Shown: one piece after another, positions 8,424 to 17,723 of the stretch
Layout: each line of letters begins with the position of its first letter
Numbering within the stretch: position 1 is the first letter of the stretch
Origin: Dyella humicola
Lineage (GTDB): Bacteria; Pseudomonadota; Gammaproteobacteria; Xanthomonadales; Rhodanobacteraceae
NCBI RefSeq assembly: GCF_026283945.1
Contig: NZ_JAPDPC010000001.1
Coordinates: forward strand, 2,604,001-2,668,000
Length of the DNA: 64,000 nt
Direction: 5' to 3'
Position numbers and translations under genes: made by a program
Notes under the pieces: generated by a model
The model's database searches: none
Told to the model about the DNA's origin: nothing
Seen by the model: the letters and a program-made list of their open reading frames with translations, nothing else

Positions 8424-10760
8424 TCAGGCGCGCGTTGACGGCGCCCCGCGCCCCGCCGGCGGCAACTTCGATGGCTCGCCGAGCACACCGCGGATCTGCG
8501 CCATCGCCGATACCTGTTCCGACGTGTGGGGTGCGCTCTGTACGCGCCGATCGCCCAGCAGCGCGTCAATCAAACCCAACAGGCGGGCACGATCTTCGGG
8601 ATCAGCAAGCAGGCGCGGCAGCGTCGCCACGGCCTGCGCTGGCTCATAACGCACGATAATTTCCTGCACGCCGCGAATCCGACGCCACTCGTCGCGCGAC
8701 AAGGGCGGCAGGTACTGGGCATAGTCCTTCGACAGCTCATCACGCATGGCGAGCTGGCTCAACAGCAGCGGCTCGCCCTTGCGTTCCAGCAGGTAAGCCA
8801 CGCGCGCCACGGCTTGGGCATAGCCACCCTCGGCGATGGCGGCCAGCGCCTGCCTCACGTAGGACAGCTCGCGTGGATCGACCTCGGCCTGGGCCGCCTG
8901 CTTTCGCGTCTGATGGCGATCCGCCAGATGCAGCGAAAAAAGGTTGGCATAGACGCCGAAGAACAGGGACTCGGTCGCCGCATCACGCAGCGCCGTACAA
9001 CAGTCGAGCGACGCACTGAGCAACGAGGCACCGGCCTTCTCGTATTGTCGCCAGGCATTGGCGCCGCCCACCGGATGGCGATCGGCCTTGACGCTCTTCG
9101 CCGCTGGCCCCAGCCACGATAGCCACGGGTTGAGGTCGGACCATGCCCATCGTTGCACGCGCAACGGATGCAGGCCACGCAGCACCTGCGCGCCTGCCTC
9201 GCTCGACAAGGACTCTACGAAAGGCTGGGCAAACAACTGGTACGCCAGCTGGTTGAATTCCGACATCTCCTCCACGGCCTGGAATGGTCGTTCATCCACG
9301 CGCCCGAATCGATTCAGTTGCGCGGCGACCTCCTCCAGTCGCAATTCGCGGAACGACACGTCATACGCCGTCTCCTGCCCAGCCACGGCGGACGGCGTGA
9401 TGCTCATGCCATACAGGCCCGGCGGAAAACTCTCGATGGCCTGCAAGACCGAGACGATCTGCGCATGCTCTTTCCTGGCCACTTTGCCGGACACGAAAAT
9501 GCCCAGGTGCCCCACGCTCTCGTGCATCAGGCCGACGATGACCTGGCCGCGCGCCTTGATTTCCTCGGTGCTGCCGTAGAGGTCCGCCACCCAGTTGAAA
9601 GCCTGTTGCGGCGGCGTGATGTTGTCGCCCATCGAGGCAAACAGGATGATCGGCGAGCGGATGTCGCGCAGGTCAAACGACTTGCCACTGCCATCGCTCA
9701 CTTCACCGGACCACAGCTTGTTGCCTACGAAGAGATTGCGCGTGATCCATTCGATTTCCTCGCGGTTCATCAGGTAGAAGCCGCCCCACCACTGCTCGAA
9801 TTCGAGGAAGCGTTCCGGCTCCGTGTCGATGTGCTCATACAGGTGGTAGTACTTGTCCCAGAAGGTGTTGGCGAGATTGAGATTCTCGAAGTTCTGCACC
9901 AGCCAGGCGCCGTCGAACTTGCCGTCGCCCAAGTCGGCGGCATACGAGGCGAGCCACGTGCCGCCGAGCAGGCCGCCCGCGTAGCGCATCGGGTTGTCGC
10001 CGGCACCCTCGCTCCATGCGCCGCTCCAGTAGGACATGGGCGCGCCGTTGATGACGATGGGTCCGGTGGTGTCCGGGTCTGAACTGGCGAGCATCATGGC
10101 CGCCCAACCGCCCTGGCAATTGCCGATGAGCGCGGGCTTGGGGCTGTCCGGATGCAGGTCGCGCACCTTGCGGAGGAAGCGTTGCTCCGCCGCGCACACA
10201 TCCAGCAGGGTCTGGCCCGGCTCGGGGTCGCGATAGAAGATCACGAAATACACCGGGTGCCCGGCCCGCAACGCGACGCCGGCCTGGGAGTCGTCCTTGA
10301 ATCCGCCGATGCCGGGGCCATGGCCAGCTCGGGGGTCGATGATCACATAGGGGCGCTTGCGTCCATCGACGACCACGCCGTCCGGCGGCAGGATGCGCAG
10401 CAAGGCGTAGTTGACCGGACGTTCGAAGTGGCGCGCGTCCAGCACCGTCTCATAGTCGAAGTGCAGGGCCGGCTTGAGCCCCTGCGCGGCGGCATCGACG
10501 AAGGCCGAGCCGCGCTCGCGCAAGGTGTCCCAGTAGAGGACCGAGCGCTGCGCGGCATCCACCGCATAGCGCCAGCCGTCGACCGGGTTGGCAAGCGCGG
10601 CCCACGCCTTGAGCAGGCCATCGTCCCGCCATTGCCGTTCCAGCACCCGGCCCACCTGCTCGCCGTAGCGCTCCAGCGCATGCTGGGTACGTTGATGCCA
10701 AAGGCGAGCGATCCTGGCGGCAATTTGCTGGCTCTGGGCCAACTGCGTTCCTGCGTCCAT
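8424..10760 (-). CDS. DUF3141 family protein, PhaC-like alpha/beta hydrolase
   Basis: A 778-residue protein of the DUF3141 family, related to poly(3-hydroxyalkanoate) synthases. The fold is visible from PYVIIDPRAGHGPGIGG, the nucleophile elbow IGNCQGGWAAMML (cysteine in the lipase-box position, as in PhaC), the ILFASMGDNITPPQQ segment carrying an acid residue and GLMHESVGHLGIF with a possible catalytic His. The C-terminal 300 residues are helical and family-specific. No N-terminal signal is seen, so it is probably cytoplasmic. The start MDAGTQLAQS at 10760 is chosen by family likeness. A longer start at 10793 or 10937 is possible. Substrate unknown. Confidence 0.8.
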   Translation of the reverse strand: MDAGTQLAQSQQIAARIARLWHQRTQHALERYGEQVGRVLERQWRDDGLLKAWAALANPVDGWRYAVDAAQRSVLYWDTLRERGSAFVDAAAQGLKPALHFDYETVLDARHFERPVNYALLRILPPDGVVVDGRKRPYVIIDPRAGHGPGIGGFKDDSQAGVALRAGHPVYFVIFYRDPEPGQTLLDVCAAEQRFLRKVRDLHPDSPKPALIGNCQGGWAAMMLASSDPDTTGPIVINGAPMSYWSGAWSEGAGDNPMRYAGGLLGGTWLASYAADLGDGKFDGAWLVQNFENLNLANTFWDKYYHLYEHIDTEPERFLEFEQWWGGFYLMNREEIEWITRNLFVGNKLWSGEVSDGSGKSFDLRDIRSPIILFASMGDNITPPQQAFNWVADLYGSTEEIKARGQVIVGLMHESVGHLGIFVSGKVARKEHAQIVSVLQAIESFPPGLYGMSITPSAVAGQETAYDVSFRELRLEEVAAQLNRFGRVDERPFQAVEEMSEFNQLAYQLFAQPFVESLSSEAGAQVLRGLHPLRVQRWAWSDLNPWLSWLGPAAKSVKADRHPVGGANAWRQYEKAGASLLSASLDCCTALRDAATESLFFGVYANLFSLHLADRHQTRKQAAQAEVDPRELSYVRQALAAIAEGGYAQAVARVAYLLERKGEPLLLSQLAMRDELSKDYAQYLPPLSRDEWRRIRGVQEIIVRYEPAQAVATLPRLLADPEDRARLLGLIDALLGDRRVQSAPHTSEQVSAMAQIRGVLGEPSKLPPAGRGAPSTRA

Positions 10761-11477
10761 GACGTGGACCCCGCGATTCGAATGGAATGGCATGGCGGAC
10801 GACACCCTTGTCGGCGCCCCAGATGGAGGCAGCTGTCGGATACGCGAGAGCCAAGCGCGCAGAGACGGGCGGGGTCGTCCCGGGTATCCAATATGAAATA
10901 GAAATGATGACAATCGCGTGTGCGCCGCCCCCATCACAAGGCGGATGCGAAGCGAGCACCGTCCTCGTTGGGGTTGACTCTCAGGGTCGACAGGGAGCGG
11001 TCCGCGCGCGAACGAAGGCGTCGCAACGCTTTGCGAGATGACCGCGGACGGCGCTCGCCGCGCTCACCAGGGCGATCTCGACCTGACGGGCAGTCAGACG
11101 AACACGACGCGCCCCTGGGCGCATTGCCAACGGCCAGACTTTCGCCAGCGTCCGTCTGACATGCCGCGCGCCGACACCTGCATCCTCGCGACAAGCCGGC
11201 AGCAGTGCAGTGCACTGCAGCATGTCGTGCGTCCCGCGACGGCCACCTACCCTAGCCTCACGCCAGCTATACACCCTGTCGCAACACACTGTGCTACCGG
11301 TAGCCAGCATGGCCGGGGAACCGTGCCCATGCCATGGTTGGGTAAGTCGTTTTGTCGATCGGCAAAGCGCTTGTTTTCCGCATGTCTGCGCCAGCCATGC
11401 GCACCCGTGACCCAGTGGTGCTTCTCTCACCGGTTCCCGGCATCTGACCCGCTAAAGACTCACAGTGGAGTTGGGCG
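10761..11477. other. Intergenic region of 717 bases without a supported gene
   Basis: This stretch separates the divergent DUF3141 and P-type ATPase genes. Short reading frames on both strands have Arg/His/Pro/Cys-rich products with no recognisable domain, so I do not call them. The only clear structures are two perfect palindromes (11206-11219 and 11293-11304), listed separately. The region presumably holds promoters for both neighbours. Confidence 0.5.
11206..11304. promoter_or_regulatory. Two perfect palindromes upstream of the P-type ATPase operon
   Basis: TGCAGTGCACTGCA (11206-11219) and GCTACCGGTAGC (11293-11304) are perfect palindromes without spacers, 271 and 173 bases before the ATPase start. 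They are candidate operator sites for dimeric regulators. No regulator can be named from the sequence. Confidence 0.3.
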
Positions 11478-14210
11478 ATGAACGAAACGGCAGGCGAAGG
11501 ACGGCAACAGGAGGCTCCGGCCTGGTATGCCGCGAGCGCGGAAGACGCGGCGCAAAAGCTTGGCGTCAATCCGGCGTCGGGACTGGATGCGGCAGAGGCG
11601 ACGGGGCGACTTCAAAAGTACGGTCCGAACCGGCTGCCGGAAGCCGGCAAGCAAAGCCTGCTGATGAAGTTTCTCGGCCAGTTCAACAACATCCTTGTCT
11701 ATGTGCTCCTCGGCGCCGGCTTCGTCAAGCTGATGCTGGGCTTGTGGATCGATGCATCAATCATCCTTGGCGTCGTCGTCATCAACGCCCTGCTTGGGTT
11801 TGTCCAGGAAGGCAAGGCCGAGAAGGCGCTGGATTCGATTCGCAACATGCTTTCTGCGGAAGCGCGAACCCTGCGCGCTGGCGAGACCCGCATGATCGCG
11901 TCCGAGCAATTGGTGCCAGGCGACATCGTGCTACTCGAATCGGGCGACAAGGTGCCCGCCGATCTGCGCCTGATTGATGTCAAGAATCTGCGCATGGAAG
12001 AAGCGGCGCTCACGGGCGAATCCGTTCCAAGCGACAAGTCGGCCAACCCCGTCGCGGCCAATGCGACGGTCGGGGATCGCCATTGCATGGCCTACTCCGG
12101 CACCCTCGTCGTTTCCGGGCGCGGGACGGGACTGGTCGTTGCGACGGGGAGCGAAACCGAACTCGGACGCATCAACCAGATGCTGGCGGCGGTCAATGCC
12201 CTGGAGACGCCGCTGCTGCGTCAGATCAAGAAGTTCGGCTACGCGATCACGGCCGTTATCTTCGTTATCGGCGCGTTGGTGTTTGCCTATGGACGCTGGG
12301 TCGAAGGCTTGCCGTTTGTCGAGATTTTCCAGGCCGTCGTCGGTATCGCGGTGTCGCTGATTCCGGAAGGTTTACCGGCGATCATCACCATTACGCTGGC
12401 CATTGGCGTGCAACGCATGGCCCAGCGCCACGCCATCATCCGGCGGCTTCCTGCCGTGGAAACGCTGGGTTCGGTGTCGCGGATCTGTTCCGACAAGACC
12501 GGAACCTTGACCTTGATGGAAATGATGGTGGTGTCGGCCGTCACTGCGGACGCCGCCTACAAGATCGAGGGCGAAGGCTATGCGCCCGCAGGACAGGTTC
12601 TGCGGGACGGCGCGCCGGCGGGCAAGGATCCGGTCCTTGATCTGATGGGCCGCGTATCCATGCTGTGCAACGACGCCGAGCTGCGCTTCGAGGAGGACCT
12701 GTGGAAGGTCGAAGGCGATCCCACGGAAGGCGCGCTGTATCCGTTTGCCAACAAGATCGGTCTGGAACGGCAGGCGCAGCAATCGGCTTATCGTCGCGTC
12801 GACGCGATTCCGTTCGAGTCGGAACATCGCTTCATGGCCACGCTCAATGAAGCGGCGGATGGCGGTCAGTTCCTTCTCGTCAAAGGCGCGCCCGAAGTCA
12901 TCCTCGAGCACTGCGATCGGCAGCAGGCGAAAGACGGTCCGCAGCCGATCAATCTCCCGCATTTCCTCGCCGCGTCTGACGAGCTGGCGGCTCAGGGCGA
13001 GCGGGTGCTGGCGCTCGCCTGGCTCGATCATCCCGGTCTCGCCGATCGAAATCTCGCTCCCGCCGACTTGCCCAAGACGCTCGTCCTGCTCGGGCTGGTC
13101 GGCCTGCTCGATCCTCCGCGCAAGGAAGCGATCGAAGCGGTGAAGGAATGCCATGCCGGTGGCATTCGCGTGACGATGATCACCGGCGACCACAAGATCA
13201 CGGCGGCGGCGATAGCGAAGATGCTGGGCATCGGCGACGGCAAGACGGCGCTTACCGGTGTCGAAATCGAGGCGATGGATAACGCCACGCTGCAGGAACA
13301 GGTGCAGAAGGTCGACGTGTTCGCGCGCGCCAGCCCCGAGCACAAACTTCGTCTCGTCAAGGCCATCCAAGCGAACAACCAGATCGTGGCGATGACGGGT
13401 GACGGCGTGAACGACGCGCCCGCGCTCAAGAAAGCGGACATCGGCGTGGCGATGGGCATCAAGGGCACCGAAGTCACCAAGGAAGCCGCCGCCATGGTGC
13501 TCGCCGATGACAATTTCGCATCGATCACGGCCGCCGTCCGCGAAGGGCGAACGGTCTACAACAACATAGAGAAGGCAATTCTCTTCATGTTGCCGACGAA
13601 CGTGGCCCAGGCCGCCGTCATCATGGTGGCGATCCTGATCGGCTTCACCATGCCGATCACGGCGCCCCAGGTGCTCTGGGTCAATATGGTGACGTCGGTT
13701 GCGCTTGGCCTGGTCATCTCGTTCGAGCCGCACGAGTTGGACGTCATGCGTCGCCCACCCGCCGTGGCCGGGCGCCCGATCCTTACCGGGTTCGGCATAT
13801 GGCGGGTGATTTTCGTCGGCATGAGCCTGCTCGCACTGACCTTGTGCGCGTTCTTCTGGATGAAGGCCCAGAACGCGTCCGATGAGCTCGGCCGGACGGT
13901 TGCAGTCAATACCCTCACCATCGGCCAGATCTTCTATCTGCTCAATACGCGCTACCGGGTCGATTCGTCACTGTCGATCAAGGCGCATCTGGGCAATCGC
14001 TATCTGCCCATGGGCATTGGCGCGGTGGTGGTCCTCCAACTGCTGTTTACCTATGCCTTGCCGCTGCAGGAGCTGTTCGGCACCGAGGCTATCCCGCTGC
14101 GTATCTGGCCGTGGCTCTTCCTTGGCGGCTTTGTGTTCTTCCTCGTGGTCGAGGCCGAGAAGTGGATCATTCGCATGTCGCGCGCATCGAAGAAATCCTC
14201 TTCGGCCTGA
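11478..14210 (+). CDS. P-type cation-transporting ATPase (type II, SERCA/PMR1-like)
   Basis: The 910-residue inner-membrane ion pump has an N-terminal cation-ATPase domain, the actuator motif LTGES, the M4 motif SLIPEGLPA (typical of type II pumps for Ca2+ and related ions) and phosphorylation motif ICSDKTGTLT. The nucleotide-binding domain contains KGAPE, the hinge motif is MTGDGVNDAPALKKADIGVA, and a C-terminal membrane bundle ends the chain. All catalytic motifs are intact. The ion cannot be fixed: Ca2+ is the default, but Na+/K+ or Mg2+ are possible. Start at 11478 has GGAG upstream. An Na/Pi cotransporter and PPK2 follow with gaps of 81 and 23 bases, suggesting an operon for phosphate and counter-ion handling. 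Confidence 0.93.
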   Translation: MNETAGEGRQQEAPAWYAASAEDAAQKLGVNPASGLDAAEATGRLQKYGPNRLPEAGKQSLLMKFLGQFNNILVYVLLGAGFVKLMLGLWIDASIILGVVVINALLGFVQEGKAEKALDSIRNMLSAEARTLRAGETRMIASEQLVPGDIVLLESGDKVPADLRLIDVKNLRMEEAALTGESVPSDKSANPVAANATVGDRHCMAYSGTLVVSGRGTGLVVATGSETELGRINQMLAAVNALETPLLRQIKKFGYAITAVIFVIGALVFAYGRWVEGLPFVEIFQAVVGIAVSLIPEGLPAIITITLAIGVQRMAQRHAIIRRLPAVETLGSVSRICSDKTGTLTLMEMMVVSAVTADAAYKIEGEGYAPAGQVLRDGAPAGKDPVLDLMGRVSMLCNDAELRFEEDLWKVEGDPTEGALYPFANKIGLERQAQQSAYRRVDAIPFESEHRFMATLNEAADGGQFLLVKGAPEVILEHCDRQQAKDGPQPINLPHFLAASDELAAQGERVLALAWLDHPGLADRNLAPADLPKTLVLLGLVGLLDPPRKEAIEAVKECHAGGIRVTMITGDHKITAAAIAKMLGIGDGKTALTGVEIEAMDNATLQEQVQKVDVFARASPEHKLRLVKAIQANNQIVAMTGDGVNDAPALKKADIGVAMGIKGTEVTKEAAAMVLADDNFASITAAVREGRTVYNNIEKAILFMLPTNVAQAAVIMVAILIGFTMPITAPQVLWVNMVTSVALGLVISFEPHELDVMRRPPAVAGRPILTGFGIWRVIFVGMSLLALTLCAFFWMKAQNASDELGRTVAVNTLTIGQIFYLLNTRYRVDSSLSIKAHLGNRYLPMGIGAVVVLQLLFTYALPLQELFGTEAIPLRIWPWLFLGGFVFFLVVEAEKWIIRMSRASKKSSSA

Positions 14211-14291
14211 CCTCGGGCCGGTCTTAGGACAGGACAGCTCGTTTTCGACGGCCATTCTTTTCACAGAGCGTGTCATGAGGAAAGCAAGCCC

Positions 14292-15986
14292 ATGATGGTC
14301 ACCGCACTCGCAGAGATCGAGCCGAGCAGCCTGAATCTGGTCAGGATGTTTGGCGTGCTGGTCGGCGGCCTCGCCCTGTTCCTGCTCGGCCTGGAGTTCT
14401 TGACCGGCGCCCTCAAGGCCATCGCCGGATCCAGGCTGCAGGCCATGCTGAGTGCACTGACCGCCAACCGGTTCCGCGGCGTCCTGGGTGGCGCCGTCAT
14501 CACCGCCCTGCTCAATTCGTCGACCATCACCACGGTGCTGATGGTCGGCTTTGTTTCAGCCGGCCTGATGACCTTGAGTCAGTCCGTGCCCATGATCATG
14601 GGTGCCAATATCGGCTCGACGGTCACCGCGCAAATCATCGCCTTCGATGTGTCGCGATTGACACCCTTCATGCTGGCGGTCGGCTATCTGCTGCACGCCT
14701 TTGCGAAACGCGTGCTGCTACGACAACTTGGTGGCGTCATCCTGGGTCTGGGCCTGTTGTTCCTGGGCATCCAATTTATGGGCGACGCCACCCGCCCACT
14801 ACGCACGTTTCAGCCGTTCATTGACGCGATGCAGGACATGGAGAACCCGCTGCTTGGCATCATCGTGGGCGCTGTCTTCACCGCGGTGGTTCAAAGCTCG
14901 GCGGCGACGCTCGCCATCGTGATTGCACTCGGCGGTCAGGGGCTGATGCCGCTGGAGGCCGGTATCGCGCTGATACTCGGCGCCAACATCGGCACCTGCG
15001 GAACCGCCTTGCTGGCCGCCATCGGCAAACCGCCCGAGGCGCTTCAGGTCGGCATCGTGCATCTCATCTTCAATGCGCTCGGCATCCTGTTCTGGGTTTT
15101 CTTCATTCCGCAGATGGCTGACCTGACGCGCTACATTTCGCCGTCGCACCCCGAGCTGGAAGGGGTTGCACGATTGGCGGCCGAAACGCCCCGCCAGGTG
15201 GCCAACGTCCATACGATCTTCAGCGTGGTCAGCACCCTGATCCTGATCTGGTTCAGCGGGCCGATCAGCAGGATCGCCCAACGCATCGTTCCATCACGAC
15301 CACAGGAATCCAAACCGGCAGGCGAAGCGCTGTATCTCGACGAATCCTCCTTGACCGTACCTTCGCTGGGATTGGAGCGAATTTGCCTGGAGCTGAGACG
15401 ACTAGGTGAACATGTCTTTGGCATCGTTCGACGCGGCTCGGTCACCGTCATCGATGGCAGCATGGAGGACATCAACCGGCTGCTCGAGCAGGACCGGGAC
15501 ACCGATCAGCTGGCGTCCGAGATCCTTCACTACATCGGCCAGTTGTCCGAAGTCGAGCATTCCAGCAAGGAAGGTCAGCGCATGGTCGGCCTCGCGCAGA
15601 TCACCACGAATCTGGAGAGTGTCAGCGGGATCATCGCCACCAACCTGGTTTCGGTTGGCCAGCAAAGGCTGTCGCAAGGCATCGATCTGACGCGATTGCG
15701 CGACGAATCCACTGTGCGCTTTGCAGAAGCCGTGCTTCGAGACCTCGAGCTGGCCATCACCACGATCGGACAACCCAGCGGGGAGGCTGCGGCTCAGATC
15801 AGCGCTGCGAAAGCGGATGTCGAGGCGCTGGCCGCGGCGGCTCGGCAGGGCGTGCTCAACCGGCTGCAACTCGCCGATCGGAACGATGTGCTGAATTTTC
15901 GGCTGGCCACCGACTTGATCGAGCAATTCAGGCAAATTTCGCAGATCTCCAGGGCGATAGCGAAACGATCCGAAGACTTCAACTAG
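14292..15986 (+). CDS. Na/Pi cotransporter family protein with C-terminal PhoU-like domain
   Basis: The 564-residue product has the duplicated NptA/PNaS transport domain (about 1-340) with helices such as FGVLVGGLALFLLGLEFLTGAL. The second repeat keeps the signature QSSAATLAIV. In the first repeat the equivalent site reads LNSSTITTVLMVGF, so the leading Gln is missing. The C-terminal 200 residues form PhoU-like helices. Such proteins move phosphate with sodium across the inner membrane, and many bacterial members have untested direction. It lies between a cation ATPase and a polyphosphate kinase. Start ATG at 14292 with GAGGAAAG upstream. Confidence 0.88.
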   Translation: MMVTALAEIEPSSLNLVRMFGVLVGGLALFLLGLEFLTGALKAIAGSRLQAMLSALTANRFRGVLGGAVITALLNSSTITTVLMVGFVSAGLMTLSQSVPMIMGANIGSTVTAQIIAFDVSRLTPFMLAVGYLLHAFAKRVLLRQLGGVILGLGLLFLGIQFMGDATRPLRTFQPFIDAMQDMENPLLGIIVGAVFTAVVQSSAATLAIVIALGGQGLMPLEAGIALILGANIGTCGTALLAAIGKPPEALQVGIVHLIFNALGILFWVFFIPQMADLTRYISPSHPELEGVARLAAETPRQVANVHTIFSVVSTLILIWFSGPISRIAQRIVPSRPQESKPAGEALYLDESSLTVPSLGLERICLELRRLGEHVFGIVRRGSVTVIDGSMEDINRLLEQDRDTDQLASEILHYIGQLSEVEHSSKEGQRMVGLAQITTNLESVSGIIATNLVSVGQQRLSQGIDLTRLRDESTVRFAEAVLRDLELAITTIGQPSGEAAAQISAAKADVEALAAAARQGVLNRLQLADRNDVLNFRLATDLIEQFRQISQISRAIAKRSEDFN

Positions 15987-16009
15987 TTCAGCCCGCCGAT
16001 GGTGACATC

Positions 16010-16843
16010 ATGAGCAAACAGAAAACCAAGAAATCTGCGCCAGTGGAAAGCCCACAAGCGGCCGCCAAGGCGAAGCTGAGCCGGCAGGATTACGAAGCAA
16101 AAATCGCCGAGCTACATGCCGAACTGGTCAAGCTGCAGATCTGGGCCAAGCATACCGGCGCCAGAATCGTCGTCATTTTTGAAGGCAGGGACGCGGCCGG
16201 CAAAGGCGGCGTGATCAAGCGACTGACCGAGCGCGTCAGCCCCCGGATTTTCCGCGTGATCGCGCTCCCCGCGCCATCCGAACGGGAGCGCACGCAGATC
16301 TACTTTCAACGCTTCTTCAAGCACTTCCCGTCAGGGGGGGAGATCGTGATTTATGACCGCAGCTGGTACAACCGAGCCGGCGTCGAGCGGGTCATGGGCT
16401 TCTGTACGGACGACCAATATCACCGCTTCCTAAGGATGTGCCCGGCCTGGGAAAAGGACATCGTCGACTCGGGCATCACCCTGATCAAATATTGGTTCGA
16501 AATCAGCAAGGAAGAACAGACGCGGCGGTTCAACGGGCGCATTCGCGATCCCCGAAAGATCTGGAAACTGAGCCCGATGGACCTGGAATCGCATCGGCGC
16601 TGGTACGAATACTCGGAGGCGCGCGACGCCATGTTCGCCGCCACCGACACCAAGATAGCCCCGTGGTACGTGGTCGAGGCCGACGACAAGCGGCGGGCAC
16701 GCTTGAACTGCATCTCGCACTTCCTGAGCCTGATCCCTTACAAGGAAATCGATCACCCCAAGATCGTGCTGCCCGCCAGGCAGAAGGCCAAGGGATACCG
16801 CGCGCCGGTGTACGACTATCACTTCGTGCCAGCCAAATACTGA
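16010..16843 (+). CDS. ppk2: Polyphosphate kinase 2 (PPK2 family)
   Basis: The 277-residue enzyme transfers phosphate between polyphosphate and nucleoside phosphates. Motifs: Walker A IFEGRDAAGKGG (about 58-69), the lid/Walker B region IVIYDRSWYNRAGVERVMGF and the tail YWFEISKEEQTRRFNGR with IRDPRKIWKLSPMD, as in class I PPK2 (nucleoside diphosphate kinase type). The N-terminus is lysine-rich (KKSAPVES). Whether it favours ADP or GDP cannot be told. It is the third gene of the ATPase-Na/Pi-PPK2 group. Confidence 0.93.
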   Translation: MSKQKTKKSAPVESPQAAAKAKLSRQDYEAKIAELHAELVKLQIWAKHTGARIVVIFEGRDAAGKGGVIKRLTERVSPRIFRVIALPAPSERERTQIYFQRFFKHFPSGGEIVIYDRSWYNRAGVERVMGFCTDDQYHRFLRMCPAWEKDIVDSGITLIKYWFEISKEEQTRRFNGRIRDPRKIWKLSPMDLESHRRWYEYSEARDAMFAATDTKIAPWYVVEADDKRRARLNCISHFLSLIPYKEIDHPKIVLPARQKAKGYRAPVYDYHFVPAKY

Positions 16844-16851
16844 CTTCGATC

Positions 16852-16874
16852 CTGCCCGCCCAAGGCCCGGGCAG
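16852..16874 (+). terminator. GC-rich hairpin after ppk2
   Basis: CTGCCCG (16852-16858) pairs with CGGGCAG (16868-16874), nine bases after the ppk2 stop. There is no T tract, so it is a weak terminator candidate or an mRNA 3'-end stem. Confidence 0.35.
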
Positions 16875-17028
16875 CCGTCGAAAGTCCCTGCGATTGGCTG
16901 ACTGCCAGGCAAACGGATAGCGCAACACACTTGATGTCACGCAGAACGGGCACACTTCCGGCACTGCCCACCTGCCATGCTGCCGGTCAGAGTGGGCGCC
17001 ATTCGCAGTCCACGGAGATTCGCCAGTC

Positions 17029-17679
17029 ATGACACCGCAGGAACAACAGCTACTCGATGATTTTCTTTTGCGCCTGGCCGCTGCAAGCGGCGTGGCCAAG
17101 GACCCGCAAGCGGACGCGCTGATTCATCAGCGCCTCGCCAGTCAACCCGACGCGCTCTACCTGCTGGTGCAGCGCAGTCTGTTGCAGCAGCACGCACTCG
17201 ACAGCGCCAAGGCGCAGATTGCCCAGTTGCAGGCCCAGGCGGCCGCGCAGCAAGGTGGCGGCAGTTTTCTTGGCGGACAGCCCTCCGCGTGGGGCGCCTC
17301 GCCTCCGCCGATGCCCCCGCAGGCCCAGCCACAGGCTGCCGCTCCGAGCTGGAAGGATCGTTTGTTCGGCGGTGGAGCCCCGGCCCAAGCGCCTGCCGCG
17401 CCGAGCTTCCTGGCCAGCGCAGCCACCACGGCCGCCGGCGTCGCCGGTGGCATGTTCCTGTTCGACGGTATCGAAAACCTGCTCGGCGGCCATCACGGTG
17501 GTGGCGGCTTCTTTGGCGGCGGTGGCCAGCCATCGGTGATCGAAAACGTTACCGAGAACAACTACTACGACGGCAACTCACGTGACGTCAGCTCGCGCGA
17601 CGTCAGCGATCAGGACTTCGCGTCCACCGATTTTGACGATAGCAACGACGGCGGCTTCGACGACAGCAGCTGGTCCTGA
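17029..17679 (+). CDS. DUF2076 domain-containing protein
   Basis: A 216-residue protein with the DUF2076 layout. The N-terminal helical part opens MTPQEQQLLDDFLLRLA (about 1-85). A Gln/Ala/Pro/Gly-rich linker follows, then a hydrophobic glycine-rich stretch (AATTAAGVAGGMFLFDGIENLLGG, about 125-150, here named by its ends) and an acidic Asp/Ser-rich tail with DDSNDGGFDDSSWS. Members are annotated as possible periplasmic ligand-binding sensors, but function is not established. It has a ribosome-binding site CGGAGA before the ATG and a hairpin after the stop, so it appears monocistronic. Confidence 0.8.
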   Translation: MTPQEQQLLDDFLLRLAAASGVAKDPQADALIHQRLASQPDALYLLVQRSLLQQHALDSAKAQIAQLQAQAAAQQGGGSFLGGQPSAWGASPPPMPPQAQPQAAAPSWKDRLFGGGAPAQAPAAPSFLASAATTAAGVAGGMFLFDGIENLLGGHHGGGGFFGGGGQPSVIENVTENNYYDGNSRDVSSRDVSDQDFASTDFDDSNDGGFDDSSWS

Positions 17680-17687
17680 TCCCTGCT

Positions 17688-17723
17688 GACCCGCGCATGC
17701 GCTTCCACGTGCATGCGCGGGTC
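17688..17723 (+). terminator. Perfect 13-bp hairpin after the DUF2076 gene
   Basis: Bases 17688-17700 are the exact reverse complement of 17711-17723 with a 10-base loop, starting nine bases past the stop codon. Only two T follow directly, so it is a stem-type terminator or 3'-end stabiliser. It separates the core region from the polysaccharide locus. Confidence 0.55.

Noticed and set aside
10981-11481. Frames of about 149 and 147 codons before the P-type ATPase, one ending in ATGA over its start
   Set aside because: Cys/Arg/His/Pro-rich products without recognisable features; composition is that of non-coding GC-rich DNA. The ATGA overlap alone is not enough.
12372-13733. 453-codon frame antisense to the P-type ATPase
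   Set aside because: His/Asp/Arg-rich product with no fold signal, fully inside a well-supported gene.
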